DNA of 64,000 bases. Source: Tetrapyrgos nigripes (taxonomy: Eukaryota; Basidiomycota; Agaricomycetes; Agaricales; Campanellaceae). Location of the stretch: positions 124,001-188,000 of the forward strand of contig JAACJM010000007.1 in the NCBI GenBank assembly GCA_013368315.1, read 5' to 3'. The position numbers and the translations under genes were made by a program. The notes beneath the pieces were generated by a model. That model made no database searches and was not told where the DNA came from. It saw only the letters and a program-made list of their open reading frames with translations. Of this stretch, positions 22,546 through 33,427 are shown in pieces (positions within the stretch are counted from its first letter, which is position 1; each line of letters opens with the position of its first letter).

Positions 22546-23944
22546 ATGGCGTCAAGTCTTCTCTCTTCGCTACGGCATTCCTTCACTAGGCCCTTTCTCG
22601 TCCGCGGCACCATGTCCTCAGCCCCTTCTTCTCAAATGCTCGTCGCTGTCGTCGGCGTTGGTCTCGTCGGGTCAGAATTCATCAACCAACTTTTATCCAT
22701 CCCATCCGAGACCTCTCCCTTCCGTCTTGTCTCATTGACCTCTTCAACCCGAACTGTCTTCACCCCTAACCAACCCATCACATCTGCAAGCTCATGGAAA
22801 TCTACCCTCTCACAGGCGACCGAGAAGCCGGATTATCAAAAATTAACAACCGACTTGGCTAAACTCATCTCACCCTCGACGCGAGTTGCGTTGATTGACA
22901 ATACCTCTTCTGATGATGTCGCAGGGATGTATCCTAGGTGGTTAAAAGCTGGTATTAATGTCATTACTCCCAACAAGAAGGCGTACTCGGGCGATTTGGG
23001 ACTGTATGAGAAGATTCTTGCTGCTAGTAAGGAAAGTGGGGCTAGGTTTTTGAACGAGTCGACCGTTGGTGCTGGATTACCTGTCATCTCGACGCTGAAG
23101 GAGTTGGTTGCCACGGGGGACAAGGTATGTCGCTAATGGCAGTGTGCATGAAGTGTTTCACAGTGCTTTTCGATTTACAGATCAAAAAAATTGAAGGTGT
23201 CTTCTCCGGAACAATGAGTTACATCTTTAACGAATTCTCTACTGGTGCTGCCGATGGCCCAAGCTTTTCTTCCGTTGTCAGTATAGCTCGGGAAAAAGGT
23301 TACACTGTACGTTTTGCCTCCTCACTGACGGCACTCTCACACACAGACACTTACCGATATTGACAGGAACCACATCCCGCAGACGACCTCAATGGTTTCG
23401 ACGTTGCTCGAAAACTAACCATTCTCTGCCGTACCATATCCCTCTCCCCTTCATCCTCGTCCTCATCCCGAACATCCCTTCCTTCCCTTCAATCTTTCGC
23501 TTCTGTCCAAACCACTTCCCTCATTCCCAAACCTCTCGAAGGTATCCCAACAGGCGACGAATTTCTCTCTCGTCTTCCTGAATTTGACGCAGATTTCGAC
23601 AAGATGCGTAAAGAGGCGAGTGCGGAAGGCAAGGTGTTGAGATTTGTAGGCGTTGTGGATCCTGTTAAGGGTGAGGTTAAGGCAGGGTTGGAAAAGTACG
23701 TTTTTCTTTTCTTTTCTTCGTTTACTCTTATGCGTCGTTGTTCTGACTTTTGTTCTGCTTTTGCTTTGACTTTAACAGATACCCCGTTAACCATCCTTTC
23801 GCTACTTCCCTCGGTGGTTCAGATAATATCATTATGTTCCACACGGAGAGGTATAGCCCTCGGCCTTTGATTATCCAAGGAGCTGGTGCTGGTGCTGCGG
23901 TTACTGCTATGGGGGTGCTGGGAGACTTGCTCAAGTTGATTTAG
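22546..23944 (+). CDS. HOM6: Homoserine dehydrogenase
   Basis: Catalyses NAD(P)H-dependent reduction of aspartate semialdehyde to homoserine (EC 1.1.1.3), the branch point to threonine, methionine and isoleucine. Three introns (23125-23180, 23307-23366, 23696-23778) join four exons cleanly. Seen in order: a Rossmann start VAVVGVGLVGSEFINQLL (about residues 34-51); IDNTSSDDVAGMYPRWLKAG; INVITPNKKAYSGDL; the family signature NESTVGAGLPVISTLKEL; GVFSGTMSYIFNEFS; EPHPADDLNGFDVARKL; and a C-terminus with GSDNIIMFHTERY and IQGAGAGAAVTAMGVLGDLL. The length (about 400 residues) is slightly above the usual fungal 360. The extra N-terminus before MSSAPSSQM (22612) is Ser/Leu/Arg-rich, so either ATG could be used, and the longer form could carry a weak organelle signal. 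It is a well-conserved core gene in otherwise accessory surroundings. Confidence 0.95.
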
Positions 23945-24477
23945 ACGCTGCATCTGTCTAGCAAAAAAAAAAGTGTATCATAAACAGAAGACCCAAAAAT
24001 TAATTGTACGAGTATGGGTCCAGATCCTCTCAGTTCCAGTCGTGCATATTATGAACAAGTGCTTCATTAATTCGGTAGTCCTACTACATAGAAAGAAATA
24101 TGGGGAACAATATTGTCAAAAGAAAAAGGAGAAAAGGACAGAGAGATCCAATACAAACCAACGACGCCGCAAACCACAAGCAGCTACACAACTGTCTTCA
24201 TGGATACAACTTATACACCATGAAGATCTCAAAAAGACGCCTCAATTATTTAAAGTTCGTCCGACGTCCAGTGAGTTCGAACCCACGTGCTGTTAAAACC
24301 CTTGGACATCGTCCACAACCTTCTTGGCGCTCTTCGGGTCTATATGACTGAGGCAGCGAAGACTCATTGAAACAGCACCTTTACATCCCCGAGCCTGAGA
24401 GACCCTGTTCTGGCTAGCTCCCATCCTATTGGCTGCCGATCATACTATGCCTAACTTTGTCTCCGTTTCCCACTTTT
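23945..24477. other. Intergenic after HOM6
   Basis: Probable 3' UTR of HOM6 (a poly-A run begins near 23963) and the upstream region of the second Aim6-like copy. A gttcgaaccc string at about 24275 resembles a tRNA T-loop, but no cloverleaf can be built around it. Confidence 0.4.
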
Positions 24478-25607
24478 ATGCCGTCACGACCAGTGCAAAA
24501 GATCCATTCGCATAATGACTGTTGGTGTTGCAACTAAACTGCGCATGATGGCCGAGTATACTAAAGTTCTCATTATGGACAGATTTGCGAGCTGTTCCTC
24601 TGTTCACGGCTCTGAATACTGGTGTGACGAGTGTCGAGGCAGATTTATGGTTGCGGGATGGAAATCTTTTCGTGCGTAGGGTTCAGCACTTTGTATTGTC
24701 GCTTTCCAGACTAACGAAACAACCTTCACGAATAGGTCGCACATACAATAGATGAAGTCGACACGTCGAAGACGTTTGATTCGCTATACATTCAGCCTCT
24801 GGTGAAGCTCATTGACGAACAGACGTATGGGTGCGTACTTGGAGTGTTTCCGATCCAGATGAAGCCATTTAACATCATCATGTCTTTTAGAGACTTGTTC
24901 ACCCGAGACGATCCTCTTCAGCTCCTCATTGACTTCAAATCCGACGGAGACGAGTTTAGTCTTTCCGGTACTGCCCACCAATCCTCGCTCATAATTTCCC
25001 ATGTCCTATAGCTCCTTTGCTCCAATCCTTGCCGCCCTTGAACCCTTACGCTCCAAGGGATACCTTACCACATTCAAAGATGGCGTATACACTACAAGTT
25101 TCGTCACGACTGTCGGTACAGGAAACACACCTTTGCACAAAGTTCTCGCTTCAAACCCTCGCGATTTATTTTTCGACGCACCCCTAGTAGACATTGCAGC
25201 GAATCCTCCTGCCGAAGGTTTAGTCTGGTCGAAAGAAATCGCACCGTTGGCAAGTGCAAATTTCCAGGATGCAGTCGGGTTGATCAACTGGGTGAGTATC
25301 AATCATTCTTCTTGATGAGCCTGACCTTGCGACCTCAATTCTCAATGTCAAACTTGCATTTTGCCAGCTTCCAGCTCAAATTGGAATTGTAACCAATGGT
25401 ACCCACAATGCACTCAAAAAGCTGATTGGAGATGCGCGTCAGTTTGACGGTGTCAAATCGAGGTTCTGGGGTACACCGAAGCAGTATTCTAAATCTGTGG
25501 ATATCGCCTTCCGATCTGTGACTATCGCCATTATCAAGGATGGGGCGGATTGGATCAATGCAGACGATTTACAGCTTGTGAAGGACTTGCTTGAGCAGAA
25601 TTCGTGA
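24478..25607 (+). pseudogene. Second Aim6-like phosphodiesterase copy, probably broken
   Basis: Close, inverted paralogue of 8822-9968. From an ATG at 24478 the product would begin MPSRPVQKIHSHNDC, directly at the catalytic motif and without the signal peptide of the other copy. Introns at 24527-24582, 24672-24735, 24831-24890 and 25292-25367 join VPLFTALNTGVTSVEADLWL, TFDSLYIQPLVKLIDEQ, RDDPLQLLIDFKSDGDEF, AALEPLRSKGYLTTFKDG, GTGNTPLHKVLASNPRDLFF and QIGIVTNGTHNALKKLIGDA. Between DGDEF and SSFAPIL (about 24955-25012) the other copy uses a donor a|gtcttt and an acceptor cttcag. Here the equivalent acceptor bases are changed, and the only AG left (ctatag) gives the wrong frame. Unless an unusual splice site is used, this copy cannot make the full domain. 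Stop codon TGA at 25605-25607. Confidence 0.6.
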
Positions 25608-25731
25608 CGACTTAGAGGATGCTTAGGTCCATGTACTTGTTTCAGTGTTTGTAGAGTGATCGAATGCCACAAACGTAAGCCAAGACGATTTGACCCCTAT
25701 CAAGTGGAGGTTTATCTGAACTGCAACCACG

Positions 25732-26997
25732 ATGACAAAATCCTCCTCCTCCACCTCCCTTCCTCCAGTTCATGAAACTGCTTCGAAACCTCAGTCCGAC
25801 TCTTTCTATGCATATCAACTCTGTTTAGATCTCGAGAGAGGTGCCCAGAGCAACGAAGATGTTGTGTACGCAAGAGTACTTGGCTACCTTCTGCTTCTTG
25901 CGCCCTCTGCAGCTGTTCTGCAAACAACTACAGCGGTCAATCGTGTTGAAAGGGAGGTCAAATCGACAGGCCCGATGCAATTGAACTCGGTCGAGGTTTT
26001 GCTTTCTATCTCATCGCACCGTCTAAGTACCACCACTACCACTGAGTCGAAGAACATTCCAATTGCTAATTTTCTGCCCAGTCCTGAAACCTGGAGACTC
26101 CACACCTCACTCATCACCTTGGGATTCGGGATCCGACGGTACAGCAAGGATAGAACGCCGAGAAGTTGAAAGACGAGTGAATCCAGTCTGTGGGATCAGC
26201 TCACCATATCCACATTTCTATGTCATATCGAGGCCTTCATCCGCGACGGACGTCGGGATGTGTTGGGCGGAAGCTACGATCGCTCAGTGGTCTATGATCC
26301 CTCGGTCGATCGCGAAGAACTGAACCGAGCTCGAATCACAGTTACCCATATGGTTCATTTTGTGCCCCCGTCGAAAGATTTGTTGGTGTGTATGCAATGC
26401 GTTAGACCTTATCGCATACTGACCTGACTCACACAGAACGACCAGGCAAGGAATCATTCCGTTCACGCGTCATTGTTGGCAATTCTTCAGAGTTTCGGAT
26501 ACAAACCTGGCAGCCCAGGTTGCTTCCTGTACTGTTATCATTCCCTCGGGAATGTGATAACCGTGAATCCCACCCGCCGATATTATGTGGATCATATGTA
26601 CCTGTGGTTGGACTTAAGTTCGTGATCACTATTCATGGTTGCTTTACAGTTCTTTACTCCTTTTCAGCATCACAATCACGAAGCAGATACATACGGACTC
26701 GAGACCATTCATCCTTACATGAGAGTGCCCGGACTTTACCCCCACGGCACAACCATTACCTTTTCCACTCCCGATCCAGTCAACCTCCCTACACCTTCAG
26801 CACAGCTCATTGGTCTACTTGCGCTCGTATCAAGGTTGGATTATTTGAGTGCCAGTGGTGCGGGGGATCTTATTGAGGAATTGGAGGAACAGATGAAAGG
26901 GTTTAAACCCATGGAAGAAGATGGAGATCCTGAGGGAGTTCCGCCCTCAGCAGAGGTGTTGAATTATGCGTTTGCGAGGCCTAAAAGGAGTGATTAG
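25732..26997 (+). CDS. HNH-nuclease-like domain protein
   Basis: Begins MTKSSSSTSLPPVHETASK. A multi-intron model gives IEAFIRDGRRDVLGGSYD, ITVTHMVHFVPP, HASLLAILQSFGY and VITVNPTRRYYVDHMYLWLDL. After an intron (about 26622-26670) come HNHEADTYGLETIHPYM, PSAQLIGLLALVSRLDYLSA and SGAGDLIEELEEQM. This matches the layout of the Agaricomycete HNH family I know (alternating RDGYRCVVTG-like, H-I-F-like, NILTLS and LWLEP-like, and PPDPxLLALHAACARVAHLSGA-like blocks). The cysteine of the usual RCxxTG block reads as Asp here and the block ends LGGSYD, so metal binding may be impaired. The first intron positions (26100-26180) are uncertain. Members are of unknown function. It lies 124 bases after the broken Aim6-like copy. 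Confidence 0.55.
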
Positions 26998-28319
26998 CGA
27001 TAGGAAAGACAGCACCCACAGATTAGTCATGACTATCGCCGCAGGGGTCGAGCCTGCAATATCCTGATTACTTACGTTTTGCGCCGTTAACAAGAACGAA
27101 CTTTACCCTTACGCTCTACTGAACGAAGCATGACAGACCAGAGATAGCAGAGTTTCAACAATTGTCTTCCTGCGCCTCCCATGCCCTTGGGTGTCCTCTG
27201 TCAAGGGAAAAGGCAAGGGAAAGCCACCCCAACGTCGTCTTGCAGCTTTGAGGAACTTCGTGACAGGGTGGACACCCCTACGAAGGTAGTCACCAACTCT
27301 GAGGCTAACGAGGCTGGGACTGACATATCCGGGTTGGACTCGAACCACTCGCACTGTGTAACACTTTGATGACAGTCGATCAAAAGTGTCAGCGTAACGC
27401 CAAGCGGTTTGATCGACTTTCATCAAACCTTGCAGAAGTGACTGGCTCGAGTCTAGGTTGCATGCTAGATTTGACAACTTCAAGTCCACTGTCCGCCAAC
27501 TGCCGGCAGCCGCAGCATTCGAGAACTTGCACTGCAGCTCTGCTCGTTGAGCGGGCTCAGCCGTTCAGAACTGGGTTCGCTCGGCTCACTCTGGCTGGCT
27601 GCGCCTTCTTTTGAGTCGCTTTATCAACTGTCCGCGACGGTCACGAATAATATCCCCCTATTGACTAACTCCTGGACAATATTTATGTATCTTATACTCC
27701 ATGTATCCCCTGGGCCTTCTATTCTAATTTCTGATCCTTCCCCGTGTAATACTTCTGTCTACACTAGTATACCTTCTCATCCTCGTACTATTCACCATCT
27801 ACCCTCTCGTCCTCGCACTGCCCTGCACGTCCCCCTCCTACTCCTCACTTTGGTTTCAATAATAATAAACTTTCACCCTCCGTGTCAGAAGCTGGAACAT
27901 CAAAGGCCTCTTCGAGTCCAGTTGGAACCACGATCCCAGTTGGCTTGTACTTTACCTATACATTCTTGTATTTTTTTTGCCTCCTCCTCCAACTGTGTGC
28001 GTCGGTTAAACCAGGTTTGTGCCCGCCCGGTCCACGTTCCGCAAAACCCCATGTTGCTTTTGTCTTCCGCGGATGTCTTTTAGTCTTTTCCCCCAGTAAT
28101 AATGCTCTCCCTAGTTCAACCACAACCAAGCCTCTTGATCTCTTCCCTCTGTCTTGAGGGCGCCAGCGACCTCGAAGAAAGACACATTATCGCATACCTG
28201 CAACAAGTTTGACTGTTAGGGGTACTGAAAGCTTCTTTCGCTCTGGTACATTCTTTCTTTGTTTAAGGTGCGTGCCGTATTCGGCTATATGCCAACAATC
28301 TTAATAATCGTACTTCAGG
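26998..28319. other. Intergenic before the F-box pair
   Basis: About 1.3 kb. Ser/Leu-rich frames at 27547-28157 overlap one another and have no recognisable domain. The last 200 bases are presumably the F-box promoter. A tRNA-like T-arm string at about 27330-27350 (minus) has a poorly pairing stem and was not called. Confidence 0.4.
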
Positions 28320-29990
28320 ATGACCGCAGACTCTCTTGACGATTCTCTTCCCCCTCTTGACGTGACGCGTTTCCGAGATGGGTATCCTTCTGAATCAGTC
28401 GTTTCACAGGTGCACCACCTGCTCCAGGATGCAGAGAAGATGATTTCTGAATGCGGCGCGGACCCTTCGACAAAAGCACGAACAAGACGTATCAATCGTC
28501 GTATCCAAGCATACCGCGCGTACATATCCCCAAATCGCCGCGTCCCTGTAGAAATATGGACCCAGATATTTCAAACATCCATATCACCACTCTCCTCCCC
28601 TGGCCTTACTGTCAATGAGGATGGCATTCTGCTTACTCCGACACTCAATCTAACGCACGTATGTGCTACATGGCGGGCGGTTGTCATATCAATGCCGGGA
28701 TTGTGGTCAAACTTGGACCTGGTTCTTGAAAATGACCCAGAGACAGATTCTCGTCTGGCGAATACTGTACCCATCTACCTCCAGCGCTCACAAACTTCAC
28801 CCTTACGCTTCAAGCTGAATGCTGTCAGGGAACCCGGCGATGATGACGACGACGATGACGAAGTGGAGATTGGCCCTGCTGGTTGGGGGGTATTTAAAAG
28901 ATTGTTGGAGGTGTCTGATAGATGGCTGGCTGTGGAACTGAATATGGCCTGGAGCATCGCGAATCACAGCAACCTCGGAAACATTTTGAAGGCGTTCCAG
29001 GACAATCAGTGCAACATTCTTCAATCCCTCAGCATAGATTTTGGAGGCACACATGAATTTGACGAATCTGAAGAATCCCCTCGTCTTTTCGAGTTGTTCG
29101 CCAGAGCTCCTCAATTCAAGTCCTTACGTTTGGAAGAATTCGATCCAAGTTTCGCGCTGCCGTTCTCCCAGTTGCGTGAACTTACTGTTGACTCCATATT
29201 CGGCGAACAGATCATGCTTCCTTTCGAGATGTGTCACAACCTGCTGAAACTTGACATCACTGTCGAGTCTTTGGAAGATTATCACATCTATTCGGGTTTT
29301 TTCGAAGAGTGCATGCCCGTCTTGTCCTCCCTCAGATGCAGCTTGTTCAGCTGTGTCAGTAATGCACATCCAATCTTCCCTTGTTTGTCATTACCTGCTC
29401 TTCGTCACTTGGAACTGTCGGCTGACTATTCCTACGGGGTGGAGGCATGTCAGGCACTGTCTTACAACTTGAAGGATTTAATCCTGCGGTCAAGTTGTCA
29501 GCTCAGTACCTTGAAACTCGCCATCTTCGGATTGTCTGACCAGGACATCATCCAAATCCTGCTCCAAACTCCGCAACTTGCTCACCTCGAGCTCGGTGCC
29601 TTGCATTCCAGAGGGTTCACCACTTCGCTCTTTCAACATTTGTCACTGCACAGCAACCAGCCAGGCAACGGCCTTCTTGTCCTTCGGCTGACATCTTTAC
29701 TCATTTGGATTGATAACCGCTGTTGTCAAGACTTGGAAGATCTCTTACCCGACCCAAAAGTCATTCTTGCAATGGTACAATCGCGAAGAAATCCAGAGAT
29801 TGAAGGCTTGACATCCTTTGGCTTTCATGTGTTCCGCCATAGCGCTAGCGCTATCTCTTCTCGGTTTAAAGACTGGGTTTCGTCGTTCAGTCGAGTTGCT
29901 GAGCCTGGTCTGAGCGCGTTGGCTGAGGGAGGTTTGGAGCTGGAGCTGGATTTAACATCTGAGTGTTCTGCAGTGAGATTTAATAGCTAG
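28320..29990 (+). CDS. F-box/LRR-type protein, intact
   Basis: Single exon of 556 residues. The N-terminal family signature is LPPLDVTRFRDGYPSESV, followed by a short helical stretch. The F-box-like segment RRVPVEIWTQIFQTSI begins near residue 80 and continues into LNLTHVCATWRAVVISMPGLWSNLDL, the usual HVCxxWRxv...P.LW signature of basidiomycete F-box proteins. The remaining 400 residues contain irregular leucine-rich repeats (LPFSQLRELTV, LSLPALRHLELS, TPQLAHLELGAL) and end EPGLSALAEGGLELELDL. An Asp-rich run (GDDDDDDDEVE) lies near residue 180. Such proteins are expected to bring substrates to SCF ubiquitin ligases through Skp1; no substrate can be inferred. Compared with the next gene it lacks about 15 residues of the N-terminal coiled coil. 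Confidence 0.85.
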   Translation: MTADSLDDSLPPLDVTRFRDGYPSESVVSQVHHLLQDAEKMISECGADPSTKARTRRINRRIQAYRAYISPNRRVPVEIWTQIFQTSISPLSSPGLTVNEDGILLTPTLNLTHVCATWRAVVISMPGLWSNLDLVLENDPETDSRLANTVPIYLQRSQTSPLRFKLNAVREPGDDDDDDDEVEIGPAGWGVFKRLLEVSDRWLAVELNMAWSIANHSNLGNILKAFQDNQCNILQSLSIDFGGTHEFDESEESPRLFELFARAPQFKSLRLEEFDPSFALPFSQLRELTVDSIFGEQIMLPFEMCHNLLKLDITVESLEDYHIYSGFFEECMPVLSSLRCSLFSCVSNAHPIFPCLSLPALRHLELSADYSYGVEACQALSYNLKDLILRSSCQLSTLKLAIFGLSDQDIIQILLQTPQLAHLELGALHSRGFTTSLFQHLSLHSNQPGNGLLVLRLTSLLIWIDNRCCQDLEDLLPDPKVILAMVQSRRNPEIEGLTSFGFHVFRHSASAISSRFKDWVSSFSRVAEPGLSALAEGGLELELDLTSECSAVRFNS

Positions 29991-30666
29991 AGGAAGGAAC
30001 GGTTCCGGTATGGGGCAGAGTCCTCGAAGCGAAGCTAGAACTGATCATGGTGCTTTTTGCGGGTCGGACTGGATATGGACCGGTTCTGTATGATGTCGAT
30101 GTGATGGTTGCGAAAAGAAGTCGCTTAGGTTTTTACCAAATGTTTACTATACTTATACCTATAAGAATTGATATTTTGAGTACTAAGGCTGGCCACGTAC
30201 TGGACGTTGACGCGGCGTTTGAGCCAGATATACTGAACAACGTTTTTTTTCGAGAACCTCACTTAAGCTCTGTTTGCACGAAGTACATAAGTACATCCAT
30301 CATTCTGCCGATATTATGTGGTTTAGTTAGTTAGGCCCCGTTCTGCAATGTCTGAAAAGAGGCAGGCCGATATTGCGCTGACGTCATGAACTGTAACAGT
30401 ACTGTGGAAAGTTGCTATTCAACTTGTTCCAGATTGCCCGCCTCTAGCCGGACCTGAACGAACGCCTCCCCGACTGCAACCAGCATTCAGTAGACCTGCA
30501 ACTACTGTAGTTCTCTTGGCATCATCGTATATCTTCGCGTTCCTACGCTTCCTCATTTTCCGCCTCCAGTTTTTGTCGCAGGAGGCATTTGGCTACCTTT
30601 GTTTGACTGGTAAAGGTGCGTATACCTACATAGTCAATGCTTCTGAAGTATTGAGAACGTTCCAGC
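29991..30666. other. Spacer between tandem F-box genes
   Basis: Contains the 3' end of the first gene and the promoter of the second. One short frame at 30047-30334 is not protein-like. No repeat recognised. Confidence 0.4.
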
Positions 30667-32465
30667 ATGTCCACACCGTCCTGTGATGAACCTCTTCCAC
30701 CTCTCGACGTGACACGCTTCCGAGAGGCGTATCCTTCGGACTCGATTGTTTCGCAAATGCAGCTCCAGATTCAGGACGCAGAGAACACCGTCACTGACTG
30801 CGACTCGGAGATCCAGCGCCTTCGTGGTGCCATTGCCTCGTTGGAAGAACGAAAAATTCGTATTACAGATCGCGTCAACGAATATTGTGCATACATTTCT
30901 TCCATCCGAAAAGTACCTGTGGAAATATGGACCCAGATATTCGTATCATCCCTTTCTGACTCGTATGGCTTGCGGTCGTACGGTCTGGTTGTCTCTGATA
31001 ATGACCACATCCTAACTTCGACACTCAATCTCTCACATGTGTGTTCACTCTGGCGAGACATCGTTGTGTCGACGCCAAAGTTGTGGTCACACCTGGATCT
31101 ACATTTCGGAAAGGCAGGTGTTTTTTTCTTTCTTTCTTTGTTTCTGGCATGCAACGCCTGGGCCCGAGAGTATGCAGCACCGACCCTGGGGCATCAGAAA
31201 GTGGCCTGGCATACCTTTCTCTTTTTTCATCTTCACCTTCTGGCAGCTAATGATTTCTTATTGTAAAGGATGGACCACCTGCCAGTACAAAAGATGTTGT
31301 AGCTCTCTATCTTCAGCGTTCAGGATCATCACCTCTACGCTTCAATTTTAGGGCTCCGAAAAAGATAAGGGACCTCGGCGTCGTTGGTTGGGACGTCTTG
31401 ACAATGCTACTAGATTCGTTTAACAGGTGGTTCAATGTCAGTTTTAACCTATCCTACCGCATCCTGCAACGCAGCAAGTTTAAAGATGCTGTCAAAAGAG
31501 CCCAAGCGCCATCATCGTACACCACACTCCTTCAGTCTTTCGCGATTAGTTTCGGGGATACCCACATTGTCCGCGGATCACCCTTTCTTTTCGAATTGCT
31601 CTCCACAGCTTCTCAATTAGAGTCGCTGTATCTGGACAAGTTTAGTCCTGATTTCAAGCTCCCATTCTCCCAACTGCACGAACTCAATGTGCGGAACTTG
31701 GATCGTTCAGTCCAGATTCTCGAGTGTCTCTCCATGTGTCACGACTTGCAAGAGACAGAACTCAGCTGTCTGAGTTTGCGACACGATGACCTTGACGGTG
31801 CTACTGGCATTCGCTTGCCTAAGCTGCACACGTTCGATCTCTGTCTCGCTGCATGTAACACTAATGGGCATCACATCTTTCCCTACTTGAACCTCCCAGC
31901 TCTACGCGACTTCGGTATCTTGATGGATGAAGCCCGCCCCCAAGAAGAGGCTACATTACTGAGTCATAGTCTACAGGACCTAATCACGCGTTCTGGCTGT
32001 CAGCTCACTACTTTGACGCTCAGTACTGGACTGTCCGATAAAGACCTTGTCCAAATACTTTCCCTGACCCCAAACCTCAGCCATCTTGATCTTGGTCATC
32101 TGGAGTGCAGAGCAGTGACTAATTCCTTCCTCGAGAAGATGACCCTGTCTCATGAACGTTCAGATGCCGGCCACGCTCTTGTTCCTCATTTGACATACCT
32201 TCACATATTGTTTGACGCATTTGAGTGCGAAATCCCGCCGGCCTCGTTACCTACCCCCTCGCTCATACTTGCAATGGTCAAATCACGAAGGATGCTAGAT
32301 AGGGACTCCGAAGGACTGCAAACCTTTTGTCTCGAGGCCTATCACACGAGTAATGGTTTCTCGCAGTTACAAAACTGGGTCCTATCGTTGATTCGCGACG
32401 CTGAACCTGGTTTGAGGGAGTTGGAGGAGGATGGGTTGGAGTTGGATTTGTACCTGGATTACTGA
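30667..32465 (+). CDS. F-box/LRR-type protein, tandem paralogue
   Basis: Same family and orientation as 28320-29990. It starts at an ATG giving a short leader and LPPLDVTRFREAYPSDSIV, then the coiled coil EIQRLRGAIASLEERKIR, the F-box segment RKVPVEIWTQIFVSSL, and LNLSHVCSLWRDIVVSTPKLWSHLDL. The second exon resumes with GPPASTKDVVALYLQRSG and runs through LPFSQLHELNV, LPKLHTFDLCL, LNLPALRDFGIL, TPNLSHLDLGHL and EPGLRELEEDGLELDL to the stop at 32465. The intron (about 31111-31267) is odd. The obvious GT donor (gcag|gtgttt) gives the wrong phase with the obvious acceptor (gtaaag|gatgga). A GC donor (aag|gcaggt) would keep frame, otherwise the copy is frameshifted. Probably a functional SCF adaptor, with that reservation. 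Confidence 0.7.
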
Positions 32466-32542
32466 AATTTTGCCAGTTTTTGTGGATCTTACTTGGTACG
32501 TGGTAATCGCTGTCTTAACACGCATACCCACGTATCTCATCA

Positions 32543-33427
32543 TTCTTGACAGGAAGTTCATTGGAACAAGCTTCAGCGAATACGAGCACGTTTGGCGTTT
32601 TTCGATAGTCTCGAACTGTATACATATATACTTTTGCACATGGAACACCAGTGGCAGTGTAGACAGTTTTTGAAAGTTGTCACGCGTAGTGACTGGTGGT
32701 AATCTTCAAAAAAGTGGTAGTACTAGCGTCCTTGAAGTTTTCTCGACTTGTTGGGGGTGGTTAGCGGCTGGAGTCCCCGACTTCTACATGTTACTGACTC
32801 CTGCATTTTGCTCCATGGTCCCTTAAACTGGGCTATCTATTTAGCACTTGAAAACGGCCCTTACGCCGGCGCTGTCTCCGAGTCAAACTGTCTCAAACTG
32901 TCTACTCGGCACTCCGAGTTGGCCAACCCCTGATGAGTTTTCCCAAAACGTGAGTGAAGCCTCTTTAGTGCCGTAGTCATAGAACTGATCGCTGCGTATA
33001 GTTATGCGACCCTCTATCCAACTGGCTTTAAACGTTTTCCTGGGTTTCATCTCAAAGACATGAAAAACTTGCTCTGTTGCACCACTCTAGTCCCTGCGTC
33101 CCAGTCATACCCACTACCTCTTGCCTAGCTCGCTACTCGTGGAGAATTGACCGAGTGGTTGATCAAAATTTTGCTAAGCACAATAGCTCCTGCAATAAGA
33201 AGGCAAGATGCATCCCGGATCCGATTGTTCACCTGCATAGGGTTGGTGAACCTGGACATTGGCTTTCGCAATTCCTTCATGAAGTGTGCACAGACAATCT
33301 GCACTCAACGGCTCTTCATCTTCACCCGTGGATCTAGATTTCGAACTCATGCGTCTCTGTCTTTTGGGTCCGAGCTATAATTCCTGTACTGTACATTCCT
33401 GATGACCAACATCACGGAAACGAAGAA
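32543..33427 (+). repeat. Left arm of a large inverted repeat
   Basis: Matches the reverse complement of 44551-45532 over essentially its whole length; by eye, close to nine bases in ten agree. Shared landmarks include ttcttgacaggaagttc at the outer end, gcacatggaacacc, ggttggccaactcgg (inverse), and ttcctgtactgtacattc at the inner end. About 60 bases present in the right arm are missing here near 33315. The arm is itself a remnant of the TPR/DUF4470 gene. In its plus-strand frames I read GPLNWAIYLALENGPYAGAV, then FKRFPGFHLKDM, LVPASQSYPLPLA, a stop, and RGELTEWLIKILLSTIAPA, equivalent to the C-terminal third of the intact protein. Its inner end overlaps the last codons of the NACHT-kinase gene. 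Confidence 0.85.

Noticed and set aside
24260..24330. tRNA-like T-loop (gttcgaaccc) after HOM6
   Set aside because: On either strand the T-stem pairs poorly, no anticodon arm exists and acceptor ends do not match. At most a chance B-box.
27320..27365. tRNA-like T-arm on the minus strand
   Set aside because: Only three of five stem pairs form and no acceptor or D-arm is found at proper distance.
27547..28157. Two overlapping plus-strand frames before the first F-box gene
   Set aside because: Pro/Ser/Leu-rich, CT-biased sequence typical of promoters and leaders; no domain.
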